Assembly: GCF_019168305.1 (NCBI RefSeq)
Contig: NZ_JAHTBI010000008.1
Location: 117,742-181,741 of the forward strand
Length of the DNA: 64,000 bases
Direction: 5' to 3'
Source: Pseudomonas aegrilactucae
GTDB taxonomy: Bacteria; Pseudomonadota; Gammaproteobacteria; Pseudomonadales; Pseudomonadaceae
The notes under the pieces are model-generated. The model searched no databases and was not told where the DNA came from. It saw only the letters and a list, made by a program, of their open reading frames with translations. Positions 1 to 6,823 of this stretch are shown here, in pieces; within the stretch, counting starts at the first letter, position 1, and every line of letters starts with the position of its first letter. The translations under genes were made by a program, and so were the position numbers.

Positions 1-111
1 CCCAGCCTGACGTGCAGCCGAAACCGACACCCTTTTACACCTTACCAGCGACCCTGTTCGCTTATTGCAATGACTTTATCCAGCCCTGGAGCAATACCCG
101 TCGGACATTGC

Positions 112-1296
112 TCAAGCCGACTCAAGCAGCGCCACTACCTCTCGCGCCATTTCCTGCATGATTCGTTCCCGAGCATAACGCTCGACGAACACGCGGCGAT
201 CGACACTGGCCAAGGTCAACTGCCCGAAACACTGCACCGCTCGCCCTACATCGCAGGGCGGAAATACAGCAGCGTTGGGAACCTCCCTGGCAATGAACTC
301 GGCCGCATATCCACCTACCCCAGCCCAGATCGGTTTTCCCGAAGCGGCATACTCAAAGAGCTTTGACGGTAATACTCGCTTGAACGCCGCCAGGTCATTC
401 AGATGCAAGAACAACACATCCGCCTGCTCATAGAAGGCTTTTATCTGATTGCGTGGCATTGCCGGTAGCAACTCAACATTCTTGAGTTGGCGCACCGCTA
501 GCGCTTCACGCAATGCCCCGGTCAGCCGGCCATCGCCGATGATTTGAAACCTGGCCTTGCCTTCCAGTCGTTCTGCCAGCGCGGGCAAGATAGCTTGCAG
601 GCCCTGCCCATCGCCGATGTTGCCTGCATACACCACCCTCAGCGGCTCGCCTTCGCGGCCTCGATGCTCACTCGAGGCAAGCGGTTCACTGAATTCGGCG
701 TCCACCCCATTGGGAAAAAACGAGAAACGGACACGCGGGTACCTGGCTTGGAAGTAAGGCAGAAAACCAGGCGAAACCAAATTGACAATTTGCGCGCGCG
801 TGATGGCCCAACGCTCCAACACCCCGAACGACCAGACTACCGGGCGCCAGACACGAGCGCTGAACACGCCCGCCAGCGTTTCGACAAAAATATCGCGGAT
901 GTCCAGGTACAAACGCGCGCCTTTGCCACACGCCAGCAAGGCACCCAGCACTGCAGTCATCAAACGCGACGAGGTGGCAAAGACCAGGTCGTAGTCCCTG
1001 CCCCGGGCGAAACGGTAAGCCCCCCAAGCAAAATGCAGAAAGGACCATGACTGCCCAAGCAGCCCACCTCTACTCTCCGGCAACACCACCCTGCGGATAC
1101 GCAAGTCATCATGCTCCTCAAAGCACTCCGCTTCCTGCACACAGGACTGGTAGCGATTGGGCTGGGTGGTCAACACATCAATTGACACCCCCGTCCCTTG
1201 CGCACGCAGTGCTTTCACCAAGGCTGCAGAGCGAAACGAGCCCGCCGACAAGTCCGGGGGATAAAAAAAGCTGAGAAAAAGGATTCGCTTTGACAT
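112..1296 (-). CDS. Family 4 glycosyltransferase (WbuB-like), last cluster gene in window
   Basis: A 394-residue GT-B fold glycosyltransferase that probably adds a sugar to a surface-polysaccharide repeat unit at the cytoplasmic face of the inner membrane. The N-terminus reads FLSFFYPPDLSAGSFRSAALV, the acceptor-side loop typical of WbuB/WcaI-type GT4 proteins. The C-terminal half carries VVYAGNIGDGQGLQAIL and a nucleotide-sugar site around LPSKLFEYAASGKPIWAG, where the glutamate of the E-x7-E-like motif is visible. It starts 13 bases after the preceding glycosyltransferase and is surely co-transcribed with it. No strong ribosome site precedes the ATG, so translation may be coupled. Donor and acceptor cannot be read from sequence. 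Bases 1-111 downstream hold no supportable gene. Confidence 0.85.
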   Translation of the reverse strand: MSKRILFLSFFYPPDLSAGSFRSAALVKALRAQGTGVSIDVLTTQPNRYQSCVQEAECFEEHDDLRIRRVVLPESRGGLLGQSWSFLHFAWGAYRFARGRDYDLVFATSSRLMTAVLGALLACGKGARLYLDIRDIFVETLAGVFSARVWRPVVWSFGVLERWAITRAQIVNLVSPGFLPYFQARYPRVRFSFFPNGVDAEFSEPLASSEHRGREGEPLRVVYAGNIGDGQGLQAILPALAERLEGKARFQIIGDGRLTGALREALAVRQLKNVELLPAMPRNQIKAFYEQADVLFLHLNDLAAFKRVLPSKLFEYAASGKPIWAGVGGYAAEFIAREVPNAAVFPPCDVGRAVQCFGQLTLASVDRRVFVERYARERIMQEMAREVVALLESA

Positions 1297-1309
1297 TGAG
1301 AGTGCTGAA

Positions 1310-2515
1310 TCAGCCCACCTTCTTTTGCTCGAGTACGCGCTCGTACAGAGCCAGCAGCTCGCCTTCCTGCTCTTCCCAGTTCAACACTGCAGCTGCCTTC
1401 AGTGATTGCTCTGCATAAAAATGGCGTTTGGCCTGATCATCGACCAGTGTCTTCAATGCTGTAGCCAACGCCTCGGTATCACCCGGGGGAACGAGCAAGC
1501 CCAGGTCATGCTCCCTTACCACCCGGCGAATTTCGGGCAAATCGGAAGCCACCACCGGCAAACCCGCCTGCACGTACTCGAACAACTTGTTCGAATCGGT
1601 GGTGTAGTGGTTCAGGCACGTGTTCTCGATGGGCTGGACGCCGATACTGGCGGACGCGGTGTAATCTGGTAGCTCGGCCAATGCGACGGTCGGGATGAAG
1701 CGAACCCTCTCCTCAAGGCCCAACTCAGCAGCGATGGAGCGCAGGTTCGCGTCCAGGCGCCCACCACCGATGAACACGAAGTAGGCATTCGGCACCAGCG
1801 CTGCCACCCGCACCAGACGCTCAAGCCCACGCCCCTGCTGAACACCGCCCTGGTACACCACGATGGGCCAAGGTTCCATCAGACCAAGCTCATCTCGAAT
1901 GCGCGAACCGCCCTGTACCGACTGCTTGCGTGGTCGATTCTGCAGAACCACAGGGCGGCCTATGCCGTAGGCACGGGCAAAGAACTTGGCCCTGGCTTCT
2001 GTCGTCGTGATAGTGCCATGGGCGCGAGGCATGAGCGCACCCTCGACCCAGGCGACGAGCTTGCGAAGGCCGGTATAGCCTTCACGACTGGTACTGATCT
2101 CATGAGCATCGTAGACGAGCCGCGCCCGCGACAACTTGGCAGCCAACCATGCAGTCGGCAGGGTATTCACATCATGCGCATGGACAACGTCGGGACGTTG
2201 GCGAACCACGTTGATCAGGAGCGCAGCATGCCCACGGCAGCGTCCAAGAATTTGAAGAATCAAAGAAAATGCAGACCTGCCGTGAGGGCTCACGGATACA
2301 GCAGGCTTGCTCACGTTGCGGCGCTTGAACAACGAGAGACACACACGGCGCACCGTGATCTGATCCTCAATCACCTCAACAAGCTTCGTCTTGGCAGGCA
2401 CATGGCACGCATTGACCGTCACATGACAGCCGCTTCGGGCAAGTGTCTGCGCCTCTTTCAAGACACGCGCGTCATTACAGAAATCGTTCCAGACCAACAT
2501 CGAAACAGCAACCAA
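1310..2515 (-). CDS. Family 4 glycosyltransferase with probable TTG start
   Basis: A GT-B glycosyltransferase of about 401 residues. It has MLVWNDFCNDARVLKEA near the N-terminus, DVVHAHDVNTLPTAWLAA in the first Rossmann domain, VVYQGGVQQGRGLERLV at the domain junction, and SNKLFEYVQAGLPVVASDLPE as the donor-binding segment. I chose a TTG start at 2515-2513 because AGGTG lies five bases upstream and the start sits directly behind the TAA of the previous gene (2519-2517). Upstream ATGs at 2614 and 2545 would overlap the previous gene and lack a ribosome site; an ATG at 2500 is a possible alternative. It belongs to the same leftward polysaccharide operon. Sugar specificity is unknown. Confidence 0.83.
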   Translation of the reverse strand: MVAVSMLVWNDFCNDARVLKEAQTLARSGCHVTVNACHVPAKTKLVEVIEDQITVRRVCLSLFKRRNVSKPAVSVSPHGRSAFSLILQILGRCRGHAALLINVVRQRPDVVHAHDVNTLPTAWLAAKLSRARLVYDAHEISTSREGYTGLRKLVAWVEGALMPRAHGTITTTEARAKFFARAYGIGRPVVLQNRPRKQSVQGGSRIRDELGLMEPWPIVVYQGGVQQGRGLERLVRVAALVPNAYFVFIGGGRLDANLRSIAAELGLEERVRFIPTVALAELPDYTASASIGVQPIENTCLNHYTTDSNKLFEYVQAGLPVVASDLPEIRRVVREHDLGLLVPPGDTEALATALKTLVDDQAKRHFYAEQSLKAAAVLNWEEQEGELLALYERVLEQKKVG

Positions 2516-2516
2516 C

Positions 2517-4307
2517 TTACACCTCGCCTCGACGACACTCGGCATAGACAGGAAGAATAGCCAATACCAAGCGATAGGCTTTGTCGTAATGACCTTTACG
2601 GTAATTATCTTCAAAGCCTGAACACAAGGCAGCCAAAAGTGTTTTATTAAGACTCAGGTCAGAAAGCTCATGTCGCCGCGTTTGCAACAGCGTCAAGGCT
2701 GGCTCAATCATCTCAGCGTTCTGCGGCCAGTTAAAACCAACCGGTTCCAACGCCCAACGCCCCCAGTGGAGCAAGCGTGAATTCCCATCAGCATCCAACC
2801 AAATCATATTAGGTCGAATATCAGGCAAATGAAAAGCGAGCGGCAGCTCACCTAGTATTTGAATAATAGCTGGAAGCAACTCTCGGAGGCGAACAAGTGG
2901 CTCTAGGTCACGCTCCCCTTCATACAAATGGCTCAGATAATCAAGACTCTGAACATTCAGACGCCCAACCAACTGAACCCTTGAACGCAGATAACTGCTG
3001 ACCAGCGCAGGCGCAGGAACCAATGCTAGTGAATGTTCGCGAAACTCGACGAGCCTGTCCCGCCATGAATTCTCGTCATCTGGGACAAACACGTTGTAGC
3101 CCGTAATCTCAAACAAATGGCAGTTCATGCCAGCGACCGTCGTCGCACCCAAAAACGCTGGAGCAGGCAATGCACGCTGCTGCGTCAACAACGAGGCCTC
3201 ATGCAGGGCTTGAGCACTGCGGTTGACATCAAAAATCTTAAATAATATTTGCCGCCCCCCCCCCTCGCCGGCCGCTACATCCGCGACAAAACAAAGCAGG
3301 TCAGGGGCACCGATAGAAACCCAGCGACTGGAAAACTTGACATGCTGGGTATCCATGACTGATGTCAGGCTTTCCAACATCCATTTGTCGCGTCCCGCTC
3401 TTTCAGCAAGCCCTGCAAAGCCACTCGCCTTCTTCTCAGGTAAAAACACATGGGCGTGAAAAAAAAGCGCGCGCAGCATGCCCTGCTGCTGGTACAGCTC
3501 GGCAGTATCCTTGAGTACATTGGCCGCTTTGCTAAAAAGTTGCCGCGAAAGCAAGAGCGAAACAACAGAAACCAAGACGCCGACAGGTTCAAGGTAAAGA
3601 TGATCAACAACAATGAAAGAAAACGTTATCAAAAAACCCAGGCTAGCCATCAGCTTTGGCAACGTACCCAGTCCGTCTGCAAGCTTATCCCTAACAACTT
3701 CACTTCCAGCAGACAGTAAAGCCACAACAATCGAAAAAACCAAAAAATAGACTAAAATCAAAAAAGCCAGTTTCGTATAGAAAAAAAGCATGCCAAACAG
3801 ACAAACACCGGTAAAACACAAGCCTGCAAATGCCTGAGAAAAGCGCAAATAGCCTTTGCTTGCTACCTCATCCTGCCGTTCGAATATCGCAATTTTTCGA
3901 CTACGCTGCACTAACTTTTCCGCACCCCGATCAGAAAAGCGCGTCACCATTCTATCACACACCAGATGTGAAAAATAAAACAGCACAGATGCTACGCTTA
4001 GCACTACAATCAAGCGCTCTCGACCAAACGCCACCATGAAATCTGGGAAATAGCTTGGAATCGTTTCGCGCCCTAACAGTAAAATGACTTTCAGCGGCAA
4101 CAAGAAACTAACTAAAAATAATAGTTGGCTAGCGATCGTCAGTCCGACCGCCGCACCTGTCAGTAGCGGTGCCACACGAAAAAAATTTACTGCCCAATGA
4201 GAAGAACCAGGCAGGAGCCTGGTACATGGAAGAAATAATATTCCGCATATTATTGCACGTCGCCCATCACCGTAACTCCAACAATATTTTGGCGGCGGCC
4301 TCTGCAC
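2517..4307 (-). CDS. Membrane protein with ABC-exporter-like TM half and kinase-like C-terminal half
   Basis: I do not recognise a named family for this 596-residue protein. Residues about 45-285 form five or six hydrophobic helices (for example LLFLVSFLLPLKVILLLG and LAFLILVYFLVFSIVVALL) with the layout of a type-1 ABC exporter membrane domain, but no Walker A or signature motif follows. Residues about 345-540 look kinase-like: ILFKIF could supply the ATP lysine, HEASLL the helix-C glutamate, and HLPDIRPNMIW resembles the catalytic loop H-x-D-x4-N. The DFG position reads LHWG, lacking the aspartate, so it may be a pseudokinase. A run of ten G's lies just before the lysine. The GTG start at 4307 overlaps the upstream gene by 41 bases and is uncertain. 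Codon use is AT-richer than in the pse genes. Confidence 0.7.
   Translation of the reverse strand: MQRPPPKYCWSYGDGRRAIICGILFLPCTRLLPGSSHWAVNFFRVAPLLTGAAVGLTIASQLLFLVSFLLPLKVILLLGRETIPSYFPDFMVAFGRERLIVVLSVASVLFYFSHLVCDRMVTRFSDRGAEKLVQRSRKIAIFERQDEVASKGYLRFSQAFAGLCFTGVCLFGMLFFYTKLAFLILVYFLVFSIVVALLSAGSEVVRDKLADGLGTLPKLMASLGFLITFSFIVVDHLYLEPVGVLVSVVSLLLSRQLFSKAANVLKDTAELYQQQGMLRALFFHAHVFLPEKKASGFAGLAERAGRDKWMLESLTSVMDTQHVKFSSRWVSIGAPDLLCFVADVAAGEGGGRQILFKIFDVNRSAQALHEASLLTQQRALPAPAFLGATTVAGMNCHLFEITGYNVFVPDDENSWRDRLVEFREHSLALVPAPALVSSYLRSRVQLVGRLNVQSLDYLSHLYEGERDLEPLVRLRELLPAIIQILGELPLAFHLPDIRPNMIWLDADGNSRLLHWGRWALEPVGFNWPQNAEMIEPALTLLQTRRHELSDLSLNKTLLAALCSGFEDNYRKGHYDKAYRLVLAILPVYAECRRGEV
3255..3264. 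repeat. Homopolymer C10 (G10 on coding strand)
   Basis: Ten consecutive C's on the plus strand read as ten G's in the sense strand of the gene at 2517-4307. They encode the end of Glu-Gly-Gly-Gly at about residue 348, immediately before the kinase-like lysine. In this sequence the frame is open. Gain or loss of one base would cut the protein after its membrane half. Confidence 0.95.
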
Positions 4308-5463
4308 CGTTTCGCCCTCGATAAGAAGAGGGAATACGCTCGCTCAAAAACGCCTCTATCGAGGCATCCAGCACACTCTCGTCAATTTCGGTCAAGACCT
4401 TATAAGGACCAAAATTAGCGGTCATCTCGACACGACGTAACTGATCATCGGCCCCCGTAGACATATTGGGTACGAACAGCGTCGGCAATCCCAGCATAAC
4501 GGCCTCACACACCGAGTTATAACCGCCCGCCAAAATGGAAAAATCAAAAGCGGCAAAATACCGGCTGTTAGGATAATCGACGATGACACTATCAGCATCC
4601 AGGTTGGGCTCGGGCTTAAGAGCAATAGGCGACTGCCCCAGCACCACCTCGATACCCCGGCGCTGCAAGTGCCTGATCACACTGTCCTGCAGGTCTGCAA
4701 TGCCATTGATATTGCCCGCCCCAAGTTGCACGTAAGCGCAGGGCCGATCCTGGGAAAGACGTAGTATTTTACGCGCCGTTGGGCGATCCAGCAGATCCTG
4801 AGGATCAAGCAATGCAATGGGATCGACTCGACGTACTTTCGTCTCGACCTCGTCACTGGCGTCCTTGGCCTCAGAGAGTTCACCGGGCGCAATGATGCTA
4901 TCGAAAAGCGCGATATAACCCTTGAGCTTCTGTTGATCTACACCGGCCTTGTACAAGCCGCGCTTGATCCACACATAGCGAATACTGGCATAGCGGCGCA
5001 TGATGCGCTGCAACCCAAGATAAGGTGCCGTACCATCAAATACCAGAGTGCCAGGACGGTGAAGTGCCAAAACGGCGTCGATGTTGCGGAAGAACAACTG
5101 ATTCCATGCCACAGGGCTTTCATTCAGCAGAGCCGCAGGTGGAACATGGTGACAAGCAAACCCCGCCCGGTGCACCAGGGTCACACCGATGCTGGTGGTA
5201 AGAAAGACAATTTTGGCGTCTGGCTTTTGCTGCTGAAGACGACGAGCGACTGCCAGCGAGCGCGTTAGATGCCCTAGCCCGGCACCATTGATGGGGAGGA
5301 ACAAAAATACGTTGGCATCAGGTTTGTAAGTAAGCCCCTTGAATGATGGCACTGCCAACCATGCACGCATCAAGAACTGCTTCAACAACCTCTTTGCAAG
5401 CCCAACCGCCTTCTTAATCACACCACGCTCCCGAGGAAATACTTCAAATAGCAGCCGCCATCC
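4267..5463 (-). CDS. MurG/PseG-like glycosyltransferase (GT28-type)
   Basis: A GT-B protein resembling MurG, PseG and UDP-glycosyltransferases. FLPINGAGLGHLTRSLAVA near the N-terminus is the glycine-rich G-x-G-H-x-R loop of that superfamily. LAGGYNSVCEAVMLGLPTLF in the C-terminal domain is the donor-binding GG-x-x-x-x-x-E-A segment. I take the GTG at 5463 as the start: AAGGTG lies six bases upstream, and this places it just after the preceding stop at 5477. An ATG at 5532 would add 23 residues but overlap the previous gene by 56 bases. The stop overlaps the next gene's proposed start. It probably transfers a sugar during repeat-unit assembly, though a PseG-like hydrolase of another nucleotide sugar cannot be excluded. 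Confidence 0.75.
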   Translation of the reverse strand, partial: GWRLLFEVFPRERGVIKKAVGLAKRLLKQFLMRAWLAVPSFKGLTYKPDANVFLFLPINGAGLGHLTRSLAVARRLQQQKPDAKIVFLTTSIGVTLVHRAGFACHHVPPAALLNESPVAWNQLFFRNIDAVLALHRPGTLVFDGTAPYLGLQRIMRRYASIRYVWIKRGLYKAGVDQQKLKGYIALFDSIIAPGELSEAKDASDEVETKVRRVDPIALLDPQDLLDRPTARKILRLSQDRPCAYVQLGAGNINGIADLQDSVIRHLQRRGIEVVLGQSPIALKPEPNLDADSVIVDYPNSRYFAAFDFSILAGGYNSVCEAVMLGLPTLFVPNMSTGADDQLRRVEMTANFGPYKVLTEIDESVLDASIEAFLSERIPSSYRGRNGAEAAAKILLELR

Positions 5464-5476
5464 CACGCGCAGCACC

Positions 5477-6817
5477 TTACTGAACTGCACCCAAATATGC
5501 AACAAGATCCCGGAGAAATGGCTGCAGATCATCGTCGGATGGCGCGAGTGCCGGGTCGTAATCCGCCATCGTACTTCTCCATGCCTGAGTATAGAAAGGT
5601 TGCCGCCAAAAGTTACTTTCCAAGTCGGAGAATGAAACTTCCGGCGTCAGACCCTTGGCAGCGAATCCGTAATAGTCTACGCCAACATCATCCAACGAAA
5701 ACAATTGAAAAACCTTGATCCCGGCAGCGAGCAGCTCGATGGTCACGGAAGAATTACCTACAATTGCTATATGCTCGCTCTCCGGCATCTGCGTCACTAA
5801 TTGCACAGATGAGATAGCCTCGCGCAGCTCAGGTGAAGTGCGCGGGTGTAACTTAACCTGAACATTTAACACATCTGGATTTTGCGCCAGCGCCTCGACC
5901 ACCGCCAGCAACGGGCCCGGTAAGAACACAGCCGTCAGGTAGACAACGACCGTCACGCGCCCATCAACAGTCCCGAAGAGCCTGGTGAACTCCGCCGTTG
6001 GCCGATGCCTTCCAACGACGTAGACTTGCCCACGTGAATGCCCAACATGCTTGTAGACCTGTGCCGAATGATTATTACGCAGTATGGAATACTCGAAATC
6101 CAATGCAGGGAAGCGCGGCGACACTTCTGCGTGCTGCAAATATATACGAGGCACATTGAACAACTTCATGACCATCGAAAAAGCCACAGTGCTCGCAGAG
6201 TGATCATTCGCCACCACCGCTATCAGCGGCAACCGCTTGGACTCTTGCAAGAAAAAGCGAAAGAAGCGATAAAAATACCTGCAGTAGCTCAACACCGCAT
6301 CTGCGCTCACGGAATGACACGTCAACCGATGACTAAAGCCTTTGACTATGCCAAATAAAATCAGCTTACAGGTCGTATCCTCCTGACTTTCCAAACACTG
6401 CTGTTTCTCCGCAAAAGATAGATTGACCGCCCTTGAATATTCAAGCCCTACGTGTGCGGCCTGCGCCGAGAGAAAATAAAACTCCCGCTCATTATTCGCA
6501 GTAGCGCCAAAGAATAATGCGCGACTTTCGACGTGCACGTAAGTCGTTTCTCTTCTGCGTGTAAATTCCTGCCTCACGGCCACGAGCAACCCTTTTCGAT
6601 CGCTCACCGCCGCCAGCGCCGGAATGCCCTGCCCTTTGTTACCAGCGCCCGAAACGAATCGACCAAACTCCAGCACCGTAAAGATGCGCACCAACCCTCG
6701 ATGGAAAAGCCAGAGCATGCGCGCGAACCGCCACACCCCCAACCTGGCGATCAAACGCCTTAACGCGAGACAGTGCTTGAGCGCCCCACGGTATTTGGTA
6801 CGCATGCGCATGAACAT
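5477..6817 (-). CDS. Capsule/polysialyltransferase-like GT-B protein, function unknown
   Basis: A 446-residue protein of the polysaccharide cluster. The C-terminal third has VKLHPRTSPELREAI and IAVVGNSSVTIELLAAGIKV-like text, the H-P and S-S-x-x-x-E-x-x-x-x-G pattern shared by CDP-glycerol phosphotransferases, polysialyltransferases and UDP-GlcNAc epimerase-like folds. RIYLQHAEVSPRF resembles the QHG segment of those enzymes. A transferase of nonulosonic acid or a phospho-sugar is plausible because the gene sits downstream of a complete pseudaminic acid pathway, but that is inference. The ATG at 6817 follows AGGGGTAAGG by five bases and begins seven bases after the upstream stop. No transmembrane segment is obvious. 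Confidence 0.65.
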   Translation of the reverse strand: MFMRMRTKYRGALKHCLALRRLIARLGVWRFARMLWLFHRGLVRIFTVLEFGRFVSGAGNKGQGIPALAAVSDRKGLLVAVRQEFTRRRETTYVHVESRALFFGATANNEREFYFLSAQAAHVGLEYSRAVNLSFAEKQQCLESQEDTTCKLILFGIVKGFSHRLTCHSVSADAVLSYCRYFYRFFRFFLQESKRLPLIAVVANDHSASTVAFSMVMKLFNVPRIYLQHAEVSPRFPALDFEYSILRNNHSAQVYKHVGHSRGQVYVVGRHRPTAEFTRLFGTVDGRVTVVVYLTAVFLPGPLLAVVEALAQNPDVLNVQVKLHPRTSPELREAISSVQLVTQMPESEHIAIVGNSSVTIELLAAGIKVFQLFSLDDVGVDYYGFAAKGLTPEVSFSDLESNFWRQPFYTQAWRSTMADYDPALAPSDDDLQPFLRDLVAYLGAVQ

Positions 6818-6823
6818 GAGGCC

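Noticed and set aside
70..366. 98-codon open frame on the plus strand at the left edge
   Set aside because: Overlaps the end of a clear glycosyltransferase on the other strand; no family resemblance.
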